NCBI RefSeq assembly: GCF_022967985.1
Contig: NZ_JALJVC010000015.1
Span: 1-64,000 of the forward strand
Length of the DNA stretch: 64,000 nt
Source: Acinetobacter lwoffii
GTDB lineage: Bacteria > Pseudomonadota > Gammaproteobacteria > Pseudomonadales > Moraxellaceae
Direction: 5' to 3'
Below the pieces are notes generated by a model. It saw only the letters and a program-made list of their open reading frames with translations, was not told where the DNA came from and searched no databases. A program made the translations under genes and the position numbers. Below, piece after piece: positions 48,628 through 58,197 of the stretch. The stretch's first letter is position 1, and every line of letters begins with the position of its first letter.

Positions 48628-48636
48628 CTTAAAAAT

Positions 48637-50070
48637 TTAGGCATGCACACTGAACTGGTTTGAAGCTCCTGCAGCCACCGGGCGATAGATCCGCAGGCTT
48701 TGTGAGTTTTTCAGGTCAGTGATAAACTGATCACGCCAGCGAATAATATCGAAATTTTTCAAGCCTTGGCTTAAATAACGATAGCGCTCTAAACGTTCTG
48801 ATTTAGACATGCGCAGTGCTTTTTTTAAGGCTTTGGCCATACTGTCATGCTCATAAGGATCGACCAGTAAGGCTTCTTTCATTTGTTCAGCAGCACCGGC
48901 ATATTTAGATAAAATCAAGACACCTGGATCTAAAGGGTCTTGTGCTGCAATATATTCCTTGGCGACCAGATTCATGCCATCCCGGATCGAATTTACCCAG
49001 CAAATATCTGCCTTACGATACAGTTGCATCAAGGCCTCATGGCCCAAGGTGTCATAGCTGCAATCGAAGGGTAACCAGTCTGCTGTGCCATGCTGGCTAT
49101 TGAGTTCATGTACGGCAGATTTAAATTGCGTATACAGGTTCTTATAGGTTTTTACATCCAGTCGGCACGGGCAGGCAATTTGTAATTGCTGGAATTGATT
49201 TTTAAACTCCGGTTGATCTTCCAGCAAGCTCTGCAAAGATCCGATTTTCTCCAATAAGCCTTTACTATAATCAATCCGGTCAACTGAAATGATGGTCTTA
49301 TACGGCTGCACTGTATCCAGATCAAAGGGAAGCTTTTCCAGATGAGTATCTGAGGCCTGATTCTGTAGTTGCACAGGATGTACACCAATCGGATAGCATT
49401 TCACATGAATCTTCCGAGATTGATAATTCAGGATTTCATTGTGACGATGCTGCACTTTTAAGGTCTGTTCAAGGAAATTCAGACAGTTTTCCTGATCGCG
49501 AGAGGTCTGCAAACCCAGTACATCGTAGTTGGCCAAATGATGTGCCAGATCGCGATGGGCGGCTAAAGTCTGCCAGAGCCTTAGTTCAGGAAAGGGAATA
49601 TGCAGGAAAAAGCCAATACGGTTACGCATGCCCAGTTTACGGCAATAATGCGCCACGCTTAAAAAATGATAATCATGGATCCAGATAATGTCATGTGGAG
49701 ATGCCACCTGTTTCAGGTGCTTGGCAAAACGCAAATTGACATCCTGATAGATCTTAAAATCCTGCGGCTGATAATCTACAAGCTGATGCTGGTCGTGCAT
49801 CAGTGGCCACAACGCATTGTTGGCAAAACCACAATAAAAACCTTGATATTGGGATTCAGTCAATGGACTCGTGTGATATTCAACATTTTGATGCTTCAGG
49901 ATTTGAAACTTCTGCTCTTTTGTCTGGTCAACTCGGGATCCATTCCAGCCAACCCAGATACCGCCTATATCCTGCAAAGCATCCTGCAATGCCACCGCTA
50001 ATCCACCTGCCTGTGTATTGTCTGACTTAGGTAGATTTACACGATTTGATAACACTATGAGTTTCGACAT
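48637..50070 (-). CDS. otsA: Trehalose-6-phosphate synthase
   Basis: 477 residues of GT20. Substrate-binding tracts are visible: NRVNLPKSDNTQAGGLAVAL at the start, WIHDYHFLSVAHYCR, GFFLHIPFP, VDRIDYSKGL and DGMNLVAKEY. It joins UDP-glucose and glucose-6-phosphate. The start overlaps the end of otsB by 44 bp, so the genes are translated together as otsB-otsA. Trehalose protects against osmotic, heat and drying stress, in keeping with the katE/dps neighbours. Confidence 0.96.
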   Translation of the reverse strand: MSKLIVLSNRVNLPKSDNTQAGGLAVALQDALQDIGGIWVGWNGSRVDQTKEQKFQILKHQNVEYHTSPLTESQYQGFYCGFANNALWPLMHDQHQLVDYQPQDFKIYQDVNLRFAKHLKQVASPHDIIWIHDYHFLSVAHYCRKLGMRNRIGFFLHIPFPELRLWQTLAAHRDLAHHLANYDVLGLQTSRDQENCLNFLEQTLKVQHRHNEILNYQSRKIHVKCYPIGVHPVQLQNQASDTHLEKLPFDLDTVQPYKTIISVDRIDYSKGLLEKIGSLQSLLEDQPEFKNQFQQLQIACPCRLDVKTYKNLYTQFKSAVHELNSQHGTADWLPFDCSYDTLGHEALMQLYRKADICWVNSIRDGMNLVAKEYIAAQDPLDPGVLILSKYAGAAEQMKEALLVDPYEHDSMAKALKKALRMSKSERLERYRYLSQGLKNFDIIRWRDQFITDLKNSQSLRIYRPVAAGASNQFSVHA

Positions 50071-50908
50071 GTAATTTCTCCAATAATAATTGTTGTTGTG
50101 CTTTCAGTATTTCTAGAAATTCCGCTAGAAAAGCCTGTACTTGAGTCACGTTTTCGAGGCGATGTTGTGCCACGGTGTTGCCTGTACCGACTTTGATAGA
50201 GCAGCCTTTGAATGTGTTGATGAGTTGAAAACCGGCTTCGTCGGTCAGGTCATCGCCGATAAAAATGGGGTAATGATCATTTAAGTGATATTGCTGAATG
50301 ATTTGTTGGATAGCTGAACCTTTATTTGCACCTTTGGGCACCAGTTCAAATACAAACTTTCCAGCCTTAAGTTCAAAATCCTGAAAATGAGCGAGACAAT
50401 CCAAGGCAAATGCATGCACTTGATGCTCTAAATGGGGGTGTTCACGAAAATGCAGGGCGACTGAATAGTCTTTAATTTCTATTCGAGTCTGAGGAATATT
50501 ATTACTATGCTCTGTAATATAATTTTTTAATAATTCAAACTGTTCAGGATTTAAATCAATTAACTTGCTTAAACGCAATTGATAGCTTAATTCCAGACCA
50601 TGAGAGCCTGCAATATTCCAGTCAAATGGATAAATAAGTTTTTGGGCTTGTGCAATTGAGCGACCGGTCACTAATACTAGCTGAATATATTGTTGTAACT
50701 CTTTTAAAGTATTTAAGGTTTCGCTCTTAATTATACTTTTTGCTGGATCTGGGTGGAATTCAGAAATGGTTCCATCAATATCAAGAAATAAAACAATTTT
50801 ATGAGAATAAATAATAGGTTTGAGTTGATTTAAAATCACTTGAGGTAATATATAAGAAGATGTAGCAAGTGAATCTTCTAGGTCTTGAGCTTCTTTTAGA
50901 GTCGACAT
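50027..50908 (-). CDS. otsB: Trehalose-6-phosphate phosphatase
   Basis: 293 residues of the HAD superfamily: motif I FLDIDGTISEF, motif II TGRS, motif IV IGDDLTDEAGF. It removes phosphate from trehalose-6-phosphate. The N-terminal 30 residues and C-terminal 25 residues extend beyond the usual catalytic core. First gene of the otsBA operon; its promoter must lie in the 1-kb AT-rich region to the right. Confidence 0.95.
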   Translation of the reverse strand: MSTLKEAQDLEDSLATSSYILPQVILNQLKPIIYSHKIVLFLDIDGTISEFHPDPAKSIIKSETLNTLKELQQYIQLVLVTGRSIAQAQKLIYPFDWNIAGSHGLELSYQLRLSKLIDLNPEQFELLKNYITEHSNNIPQTRIEIKDYSVALHFREHPHLEHQVHAFALDCLAHFQDFELKAGKFVFELVPKGANKGSAIQQIIQQYHLNDHYPIFIGDDLTDEAGFQLINTFKGCSIKVGTGNTVAQHRLENVTQVQAFLAEFLEILKAQQQLLLEKLHVETHSVIKSCKST

Positions 50909-51983
50909 AAATACTACCTAAGCCTCTGAAGTTAAATTGATTTAAAAGTTAGAATTACCTGAATGATCATTGCTTTGATTAAATTTATAACATATTTCAT
51001 TTAACAGACTGGCTTTAAGTGCAGAAACGAAACACTTTTAACAAGTACAGTTACTTTGTAAGATTTAGAAATATTTTGGTAGAAATCCAGTATTGTTAAT
51101 AAATTTTAAAAATAAATTATGAGGATTTTATATTTTAAGATTTTCTTGGATTGATTGTTTTTCAGGATTTTACATAATAAGATTTATTATTTAATCTTTA
51201 TTTTTGAATATGTATTTTTTAATTAATTTTTTAGAATAGAGTATTTATTATTAATTTATTTTTTTATTTTTTTATTTTTAAATATATGAGGGAGATGTAA
51301 TTTTGAGATCCTTTTAAATGTAAAAATCTAAATAAATTTATAAATCAGGTATATATAATTAAAATATTTAACTTAAGTTTATGAAAATTAATAATTTTTA
51401 AAATTGGCTAAGCTGTCTTAAAAGAAAAAATACTAATATTGGCTAGAGGGAAATTTCGTATTATCAAATTTTCTTGGGATCAATTGCAGAGCTATACAAT
51501 TTAAACAGCCTCTTAATTTAGCATCTCAGATTATTTTTTAATTCCTATTGATAAATTTTATCAGAGGATAAAAAATCGAAGAAAGATGAACACCAGTTCT
51601 ATGACTAAACTCTGAAAATAACTTGAATATTCTTTTTTTTGAATCGAAGCGTAGGTATTAGATGAAGTTGAGCTAAACAGAGAGAAGAGATGTAAAGGTG
51701 TCATCGCAAGGACAGAGTAGATACAAAAGACCGAAAACAGATCATTAGTGATCTTACATAGGTTACAAAACTAAATGATGTTTCAATTAAACAGAATTTT
51801 TTGCTCAAATGGATATGAGCCAATTTAAAATCAGTAAATGATGACAGAAGAGGAAAGAAATAATTTTTTGAAAAAATAATAAAAGAGCAATCAAAGCGGA
51901 GAGAAGCTAAGGGTCGTATCATATAAGTAAGTTAAAAAACCAAACTCAGATACAACCCGTCTATTTGCATGAGATAAAAATAC
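50909..51983. other. Long AT-rich intergenic region
   Basis: About 1.07 kb without a supportable gene. The part 51100-51450 is extremely AT-rich (long T and A tracts), a pattern favoured by nucleoid proteins of the H-NS type. It contains the leftward otsBA promoter and possibly a target for silencing. A 73-codon open frame at 51701-51922 (minus) has no ribosome site and unnatural composition. Confidence 0.4.
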
Positions 51984-52190
51984 TCAGATCTCTCGCCACA
52001 CTTCATTTTTGTCTTTTAAAGGAATTGTAAAGTTAAAGTCATCATCATTACTGACCAGAAGACTGGTTGGAGTCTGCATAACCACTTTAAAAACAGTACC
52101 TGCTTCAAAAATAATAGGATCGCAGTTTTCTTTTTGTAGAGTCACCGGTTTAAGTAATTCAATTACTGAACTTTCCATAGTTTTTTCCAA
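51984..52190 (-). CDS. Small protein of unknown function
   Basis: 68 residues (64 if the second Met is used), acidic, without signal or membrane segment: ELLKPVTLQKENCDPIIFEAGTVFKVV, then LLVSNDDDFNFTIPLKD. The pattern of short beta strands suggests an SH3-like or OB-like barrel. Open frame, natural composition and a purine-rich upstream stretch make it credible; no family recognised. Confidence 0.55.
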   Translation of the reverse strand: MEKTMESSVIELLKPVTLQKENCDPIIFEAGTVFKVVMQTPTSLLVSNDDDFNFTIPLKDKNEVWREI

Positions 52191-52680
52191 AATAAGATTA
52201 CTTTTCGATAATTAAATCATAGCATGATTTTTGAAAATTTAACTGTTTCTTCAAAAACTGAGAACTTGATCAATGACTTATTCAAATAGGGAGAAGTGGT
52301 CTATTTAGATAAAAGATACCTAGAAGACATGCAGTATGCCTGATTTTCACCCTATTCTCGCAGTACTCGGAAGCATAAGGTTCTTTTACATAAAACCGAC
52401 AGATAACAGGCATAAAAAAAATTATCAAAATAACGAAAGGTCAAAAACATGATAATTTTTTTGTTTTTGATATCGCTCGGCTGAATGATAAAAATCGAGA
52501 ATATAAGGAAAATCATAACGCAGAGCTGAATGATAAAAATAAGTTTCTAGAGACTCGATATCCTTCTATCCTTTTTTACACTAAATTGAAAATTAATGCT
52601 TTATAACAGTAAAAATCTAAAATAAGAATAAACTATGCGTCATTTGGATGACCAAGAGACATAAGGAGAACTGGGTCGGC
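52191..52680 (+). promoter_or_regulatory. Control region upstream of sbmA with repeats
   Basis: 490 bp without a gene. An AT-only inverted repeat (AAAAAAATTATCA ... TGATAATTTTTTT) lies at about 52415-52462. The 16-bp direct repeat GCTGAATGATAAAAAT occurs at 52480-52495 and 52525-52540, 45 bp apart, a candidate regulator site. AAGGAG for sbmA is at 52663-52668. Confidence 0.5.
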
Positions 52681-53874
52681 ATGTTTAAGTCATTTTTCCC
52701 GCAACCCGTCTGGTTTTTTAGCAGCCTGATTTTGTGGTTTATCATTAATCTTGTGCTTTGGCATGGTGGCGGATCAGGATGGGGAACCTATCTGGGTTTT
52801 CCTGAGGGTTATTTTGATGAAAAGCTTACAATCGGTATCGGGCGTTTCTGGTCAGCTCAATTTATCTGGTTCTATCTCTGGTATTTCATTGCAACTACGA
52901 TATTTGCGCTGTTCTGGCAATGGAAAGCCGGACACCGATGGCAGCGCTGGTCGGTCTGGGGCTCGGCATTTATTCTGTTTAATATCTGGTTCGGGGTACA
53001 GGTCAATGTCGTATTAAATGAATGGTATAGCCCGTTTTATGATCAGATTCAACAAATGCTCACTAAGGGTGGTGGGGATGTTTCATTGCTGTATCAAGGC
53101 GCATTAACCTTTATTTATATTGCGATGGTTTATGTCACTTTAGCGGTATTTAACCTGTTTTTTGTCAGCCATTATGTCTTCCGCTGGCGTACCGCGATGA
53201 ATGATTATTACACCGCACATTGGGAGCAGTTACGTCATATTGAAGGTGCATCACAACGTATCCAGGAAGATACCATGCGCTTTGCCAAAACCACGGAGCA
53301 GTTAAGTGTTTCCTTGATTGAAGCGCTGATGTTGCTGATGGCATTCCTGCCGATCTTATATCAGCTCTCTAGTCACGTGAAGGTTTTACCAATTGTCGGG
53401 GAAATACCGCATGCTTTAATGTGGGCCTCGATTGGCTGGGCGGTATTGGGTACGGTCATTTTAATGGTCGTGGGAATGAAATTGCCCGGACTGGAGTTCA
53501 ATAACCAGAAAGTTGAGGCAGCCTATCGTAAAGAGTTGGTCTATGGCGAAGACTATGCTGATCGCGCACATCCGCTGACATTACAAGAACTGTTTAGCCG
53601 GGTACGCTGGAATTATTTCCGGTTGTATTTTCACTATGCTTATTTCAACATGGTTCGGATCTGGTACTTGCAGTTAGACAATATTTACGGATTATTTATT
53701 CTGTTTCCAAGTATTGCAGCAGGGGCAATTACTCTTGGTTTGATGATGCAAATCCTGAATGTATTTGGCAAAGTGCGGGAATCTTTCCAGTATCTGATTC
53801 TGTCTTGGCCGACGATTATTGAACTGATGTCGATCTATAAACGCTTAAAAGCATTTGAATCACATATTGATTAA
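52681..53874 (+). CDS. sbmA: SbmA/BacA-family peptide importer
   Basis: About 397 residues from the ATG at 52681, chosen because the protein then begins [13 protein letters not shown] like E. coli SbmA (MFKSFFPKPGTFF); an upstream in-frame ATG at 52648 would add 11 residues. Seven or eight membrane helices; the cytosolic motif [21 protein letters not shown] and [13 protein letters not shown] are family hallmarks. It imports proline-rich antimicrobial peptides, microcins and bleomycin with protons. A terminator follows at 53905. Confidence 0.93.
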   Translation: MFKSFFPQPVWFFSSLILWFIINLVLWHGGGSGWGTYLGFPEGYFDEKLTIGIGRFWSAQFIWFYLWYFIATTIFALFWQWKAGHRWQRWSVWGSAFILFNIWFGVQVNVVLNEWYSPFYDQIQQMLTKGGGDVSLLYQGALTFIYIAMVYVTLAVFNLFFVSHYVFRWRTAMNDYYTAHWEQLRHIEGASQRIQEDTMRFAKTTEQLSVSLIEALMLLMAFLPILYQLSSHVKVLPIVGEIPHALMWASIGWAVLGTVILMVVGMKLPGLEFNNQKVEAAYRKELVYGEDYADRAHPLTLQELFSRVRWNYFRLYFHYAYFNMVRIWYLQLDNIYGLFILFPSIAAGAITLGLMMQILNVFGKVRESFQYLILSWPTIIELMSIYKRLKAFESHID

Positions 53875-53904
53875 TTTTTTCTCATATTATTATCCTGCTT
53901 TATC

Positions 53905-53934
53905 AGCCAAACAGTTTTAGGTTTGGCTTTTTTT
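53905..53934 (+). terminator. Terminator of sbmA
   Basis: AGCCAAAC / GTTTGGCT stem plus seven T. Confidence 0.92.
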
Positions 53935-53972
53935 AGGGCGAGTTAATTTACAAAATCCAATGGAAAATATCG

Positions 53973-53991
53973 ATCTGACCGTTGGTCAGAT
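53973..53991. promoter_or_regulatory. 19-bp palindrome, TetR-type operator candidate
   Basis: ATCTGACC GTT GGTCAGAT, an 8-bp perfect inverted repeat with 3-bp spacer, in the spacer between sbmA and the lipoprotein gene. TetR-family operators often look like this, but no TetR gene is nearby. Confidence 0.45.
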
Positions 53992-54198
53992 GACTTGGGT
54001 AAATCGTGTCAGAACCTCCCAATATTGGGGTATTCAGATATTTTTTTCTTGTCTAAAATCCTAAGGGCCAGCCAAGATGGCGTTTAATTTCCGATGGTTT
54101 GACGTATAAAAATAACAAATGTACGTTGAGGAAATTATTCTTATGCTGAACTTGTTCAGGCAATGTTATAGCGGATAAAAGGTAAATTTATTACCCAT

Positions 54199-54268
54199 TA
54201 TAATAAAGGTCTGTAGCGTTCCCTGAATAAGCCGCTGGAGAAGGACTCACCGCCTTCTTCGGTTTTTT
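54199..54268 (+). ncRNA. Candidate small RNA with intrinsic terminator
   Basis: A perfect -10 hexamer TATAAT (54199-54204) is followed at +7 by about 55 bases ending in a hairpin (AGAAGG / CCTTCT, 54239-54258) and TCGGTTTTTT. It lies between two terminated genes, so a short independent transcript is plausible. The -35 region is poor and no known family was recognised. Confidence 0.35.
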
Positions 54269-54493
54269 ATGTGTTTTTTCTATCTTTTTCTTGAGTCCTG
54301 AATGGAATTGTTTATTATTTGATCTTGGTTAAAAATGATACTTGTGTCAATTTTTATCACATGAAGCTTGGCACAATCAGCAAAGTTGAGGCTGATATGT
54401 GCCTTTTTACCGTTTAAATATTATAGTTATCAATATCTTGTGTTTGTTGTTTTGTGCTATTTAAGCTATGTTATACGGGATTTTGGGGTTGAG

Positions 54494-55528
54494 ATGTTTG
54501 CTGTGAAGCTAAAAGTAATAATTCTAATAATAGGGGCAGCAGGTTTAGCTGGGTGTAATAGCGTGAATCGGTTGAAATCAGAGGTTTTACATCCTTTTGC
54601 CAGTCCGGAAGAACTGATTGCCAAACGGGCTTTGAATCAACGTGATGGTAGTGCAAAAGATTATGTTTATCTTTGGGGACAAGCTCAGAAAAATAATACG
54701 ACTCAGGCCATGTATCCGCGTTCGATACTGACGCAATATTGTCATGAACAGGGCGGTAAATTTTCCCTGCTGTATAAAAGTAATTTTAGTGCAGTGGCAG
54801 ATGTTTCCCAGCGCAAACGCCTGAGTGCCAATCGAGGTGTTGTACAGGGGAGCGGTGCCTATCAGTGTCGTATGGATGACCTGACTGAAAGTTGGATTGT
54901 CTCGATTGAGCCAACTTCTGAACGACAAGTTGATAAAACTAGCCAGACGCGTAGCGTTCGACTACTCACCCAGGTCATGACTCCTTCTCAAGCGAAAAAC
55001 TTTTATCGTCCAACTAAAGCCAGGGTTGCTGTGGAGAAAACCACCCCTGCATCGATAAAAACTACGACTCCTCCTAAGACTCCTGCCGCAAAGACGACAA
55101 ATGAACTGAAGGAATCAGCACGTAAAGAATTAGAGCGAAAGGAATTAGAAAGAAAAGAGCTTGAGAAAAAAGAAGCAGAGAAAAAGCAGCTAGCAGCGGC
55201 ATCAGCTCGAGCTGCGGTAGCAGAAACACCGCAACAACATCAGATGAAAATCTATGTGGCAGCGCGACGTGATATTAATAGCGGTAAGAATCTGAATAAT
55301 GCCTGTAACAACGCCCAGCGTGCCTATAACTATGGCAAATTGCAGGGCACAGAGGGAACACGTGTCTATACTGAATCAGGGATGCTGGTAGCGCGCTGTT
55401 TAACCAGTGTGCCGAGTTATAGCAGCCGTTTCCCAAATGCTAAAGCGCAATCCAAGCGGATTTTGCAGAATTTGGCCAATAACTATAATCATGCCGGAGC
55501 CAAGAATCTTTTGAGGAAGTTAAAATAA
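54494..55528 (+). CDS. Lipoprotein with Lys/Glu-rich coiled coil
   Basis: 344 residues from ATG 54494; upstream in-frame starts would hide the signal peptide. The lipobox is clear (IIGAAGLAGCNSV). After a globular part with two cysteines (YCHEQGG, YQCRMDDL) comes a Thr/Pro/Lys linker and a charged coiled coil (KELERKELERKELEKKEAEKK) spanning about residues 205-230, then a C-terminal helical domain with Cys (NACNNAQRAYNYGK). An envelope lipoprotein, possibly a structural or anchoring factor. Family not recognised. Confidence 0.72.
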   Translation: MFAVKLKVIILIIGAAGLAGCNSVNRLKSEVLHPFASPEELIAKRALNQRDGSAKDYVYLWGQAQKNNTTQAMYPRSILTQYCHEQGGKFSLLYKSNFSAVADVSQRKRLSANRGVVQGSGAYQCRMDDLTESWIVSIEPTSERQVDKTSQTRSVRLLTQVMTPSQAKNFYRPTKARVAVEKTTPASIKTTTPPKTPAAKTTNELKESARKELERKELERKELEKKEAEKKQLAAASARAAVAETPQQHQMKIYVAARRDINSGKNLNNACNNAQRAYNYGKLQGTEGTRVYTESGMLVARCLTSVPSYSSRFPNAKAQSKRILQNLANNYNHAGAKNLLRKLK

Positions 55529-55534
55529 GCGCGG

Positions 55535-55760
55535 GATCAAAAGACTTAATCCAAAATCCGTATGATCCTTTTGACGATCGAGAAGATAGGCGCAAAAATC
55601 TGCTCGATCCGACGGGAGAGAACAGAAGAAAGCCCGCTTGGTTTAGTGGGGAGATCACGTGATCCGAGAATCTCCTTCCGCGATGTTGGATGGATGAATA
55701 AAAATACGATCAAAACGAAAAAAAGACAAGTCCCCACAGTATGATGCTGTGAAATATGTT
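55535..55760 (+). other. Stem-loop-rich spacer, candidate structured RNA or remnant
   Basis: Several local helices follow each other: TCAAAAG/CTTTTGA, GATCGAG/CTCGATC (about 55576-55608), CCCGCT/AGTGGG, GGAGAT/ATCTCC and CACAG/CTGTG. One plus-strand frame reads protein-like (NPYDPFDDREDRRKN) but has no start. Which of the two, or neither, is real cannot be decided from the sequence alone. The rest of the spacer up to 55990 shows nothing. Confidence 0.3.
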
Positions 55761-55990
55761 GGTATTCATAATTATAAGTTTTTATTTTTATTGTTTTAGT
55801 CTAAATCATAGCGCTAAGTTTGACTGATCAATATCCTGACCTGATGAATAGCAATATGGACATCAGAATGACCATCCAAGTGTTGTAAATCTGGGTCAGT
55901 TTTTACAGAGTTCTATCAGTTTATTGCCCTGTTCCATGCTACAACTAACTGGTTTCATATCATTGGCTGGACATCGAAGAACAGGAAATT

Positions 55991-56494
55991 ATGATGGCAC
56001 ATAAATCTTTTACAAAGCTTCGTACGTTTTTAATAAGTGCAACATTATTAAGTGTAACTCAGGTGACATTGGCTGGTCCGACAGTCAACCAGCTCAGTGA
56101 CTGTTTGATGAAATCCACCACAGCCACAGATAAAACCACAGTCTTGCAATGGACCTTTGTGGCTTTAGGAAATCATCCCGATTTAAAGGCCCTTAGCAAT
56201 GTGACCGCGAGTCAAAAGGAAGCATTAGACAAGAATCTGGCGACGGTGTTGCAGCGCATTTTAGTGGAGCAATGTTCAGTACAGACCAAAGCGGTGATTC
56301 AGGCTGAAGGGTTACAGGCTGTGGGCGATAGTTTTCAGGCTTTAGGCAAAACCACAGGCGAGGAAATTTTAAAGAATCCGGAAATTAATAATCAGCTCAA
56401 AGGTGTGCTGCGTTATATCGATTTGAATCGTGTTGCACAGACTTTTTTAACCCCAGATTTGTTGAATAAGTTGGGTTCGATAAGAAGCAAATAA
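55991..56494 (+). CDS. Small exported protein of unknown function
   Basis: 167 residues with a signal peptide (LRTFLISATLLSVTQVTLAGP, cleavage after LAG or TLA) and an alpha-helical mature part with two cysteines (DCLMKS, VEQCSVQ) likely forming a disulfide. ATG 55994 is an equally good start with AGGA 7 bases upstream. Many Acinetobacter-type genomes carry similar small periplasmic proteins of unknown role. A terminator follows. Confidence 0.7.
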   Translation: MMAHKSFTKLRTFLISATLLSVTQVTLAGPTVNQLSDCLMKSTTATDKTTVLQWTFVALGNHPDLKALSNVTASQKEALDKNLATVLQRILVEQCSVQTKAVIQAEGLQAVGDSFQALGKTTGEEILKNPEINNQLKGVLRYIDLNRVAQTFLTPDLLNKLGSIRSK

Positions 56495-56504
56495 TATGAA
56501 ATAA

Positions 56505-56534
56505 AAAATCCTCCGATACTGGAGGATTTTTATG
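56505..56534. terminator. Bidirectional terminator
   Basis: AAAATCCTCC / GGAGGATTTT stem between convergent genes. Confidence 0.93.
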
Positions 56535-56553
56535 AGGTACTAAATATAAGTAT

Positions 56554-58197
56554 TTATTTCCATGCTTCTGGGAAGCTGAATAAATCCAATCCAAAAGCAA
56601 GCGGGAAAATAAAATAGACTGAAGCTACGATTAAAAGGGTAGCAAGAATGGTGACTAATGTCCCTTGCATAAGCATATCCCGAATGCTCACTTTACCTGT
56701 GGCAAAGATAACGGCTTGAGATGGTGTGCCAATAGGCAGCATAAATGCAAAACCGGCACCCAGTGCAGCAGCTGTCATTAAAGGTAAGGGGTGTACATCT
56801 AGGGCTAGAGCCAAAGTAGCGGCAATCGGCACAAAAATTGTCGTTACAGCAGTATTTGGAGAGACTTGAGTAATACTAATCGTTAGTGCTGTTGTTAATA
56901 ATAATGCAATTAAATATGGCATACTTTTTAATAGCAGTAACTGCTGACCAATCCATTGTGAAAGATCTGTATTACTAAAACCAGCAGCTAAGGCAAGGCC
57001 ACCCCCGACCAGTAATAAAACATCCCAAGGCATTTCATTAAGCGAATCTGCATTTAATAGACGTTTGCCATCCGTTGCGGGTATTGCATATAGAGCCATG
57101 GCCGCTGTAATAGCAATCATGGTATCCGAGATGCCTGGAATGATATCTTTCCAGATAAATGTACGCGTTAGCCACATAAATGCAGTTACTGCAAATACGA
57201 TTGCGACCGCTTTTTCTTCATAGGACATTTTGCCTAAGCGGGTTTTTTCTGACTGAATAAATGCCTTACCTTCAGTAATTTTCTTCGCTTTCATTGGATA
57301 GGCAATTTTGGTCAACCAGAAGGTCGTGAATATGGCTAGAATTAAGCAAAGGGGAAAAGCGAAAATGAACCATTGCGCAAATCCAATTTCATAACCATAA
57401 ATTTCTTTGACCAATCCAGCTAGAATCAGGTTGGGTGGGGTACCAATCAGGGTTGCACTACCACCAATAATGCCACCAAATCCAATTGCAAAAATAATGG
57501 CTTTAGTAAATTTGACCTCATCATCCGGATCGTGACTTGCTTCTTGTTTAAGTAAAGAAATGATTTTATGGACAATTGCCATTCCGATCGGTAATAGCAT
57601 CATGACCGTTGCTACGTTTGAAATCCACATGGATAAAAACGCTGTGGCGAACATGAATCCATAAATCAGACCATTCACAGTAGACCCGGAAAAACTAATA
57701 ATGCCTAATGAAATGCGTTCATGTAGATTCCATTTTTCAATTGCAATCGCGATTGCAAAGCCACCTAAGAATAAGAAAATATTCGGGTCGGTATAACTGG
57801 ATGTTACTTTGGCGATGGTCAAAGTCCCCATCATTGGCATCACGACAATAGGCAGCAAAGAGGTAATGCCTAAAGGTAAAACTTCTAAAATCCACCAGAT
57901 GGACAACCATGCGGTGAGTGCTAAAACACCTTGACCTTCTGAAGATAAACCTTCAAAGCTCATGCCAAAGTATAACCACACAAATACCAATGGACCGAGG
58001 AATAATCCAAGCCATTGGGTTTTATTGTATGAGCCTTTGAATCCGTTATGTTGTTTAGTATTAGACTGAATGTTGTCAGTTGAATCTGAGTTCGATTGAA
58101 TCTGTTGAGATAAAATAAAGTGAGGGTTTAAACGTTTGAATAGGTCCTTAGTTTTATGATGTCTAGACCAGACTGTATTCCAAAGTTGGTTGATCAT
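56554..58197 (-). CDS. DASS/SLC13-family sodium:anion symporter
   Basis: 547 residues with 11-12 membrane helices. The two Na+/substrate motifs are present as GSATLIGTPPNLI and SPNTAVTTIFVPI, with the DASS signature (GTPSQAVIFATGKVSI) near the end. Members carry dicarboxylates, tricarboxylates or sulfate with sodium. The first 60 residues form an atypical polar N-terminal extension, so a later start (about MSFEGLSSEG or the Met before it) is possible, although the upstream part is open. Substrate not specified by sequence. Confidence 0.87.
   Translation of the reverse strand: MINQLWNTVWSRHHKTKDLFKRLNPHFILSQQIQSNSDSTDNIQSNTKQHNGFKGSYNKTQWLGLFLGPLVFVWLYFGMSFEGLSSEGQGVLALTAWLSIWWILEVLPLGITSLLPIVVMPMMGTLTIAKVTSSYTDPNIFLFLGGFAIAIAIEKWNLHERISLGIISFSGSTVNGLIYGFMFATAFLSMWISNVATVMMLLPIGMAIVHKIISLLKQEASHDPDDEVKFTKAIIFAIGFGGIIGGSATLIGTPPNLILAGLVKEIYGYEIGFAQWFIFAFPLCLILAIFTTFWLTKIAYPMKAKKITEGKAFIQSEKTRLGKMSYEEKAVAIVFAVTAFMWLTRTFIWKDIIPGISDTMIAITAAMALYAIPATDGKRLLNADSLNEMPWDVLLLVGGGLALAAGFSNTDLSQWIGQQLLLLKSMPYLIALLLTTALTISITQVSPNTAVTTIFVPIAATLALALDVHPLPLMTAAALGAGFAFMLPIGTPSQAVIFATGKVSIRDMLMQGTLVTILATLLIVASVYFIFPLAFGLDLFSFPEAWK

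Noticed and set aside
51701..51922. 73-codon minus-strand open frame in the AT-rich spacer
   Set aside because: No ribosome site, low-complexity composition and no similarity to any family; most likely chance.
55546..55744. Overlapping open frames on both strands in the hairpin-dense spacer
   Set aside because: Starts are weak or absent, and the hydrophobic run of the minus frame comes from an A/T tract. Kept only as a spacer observation.
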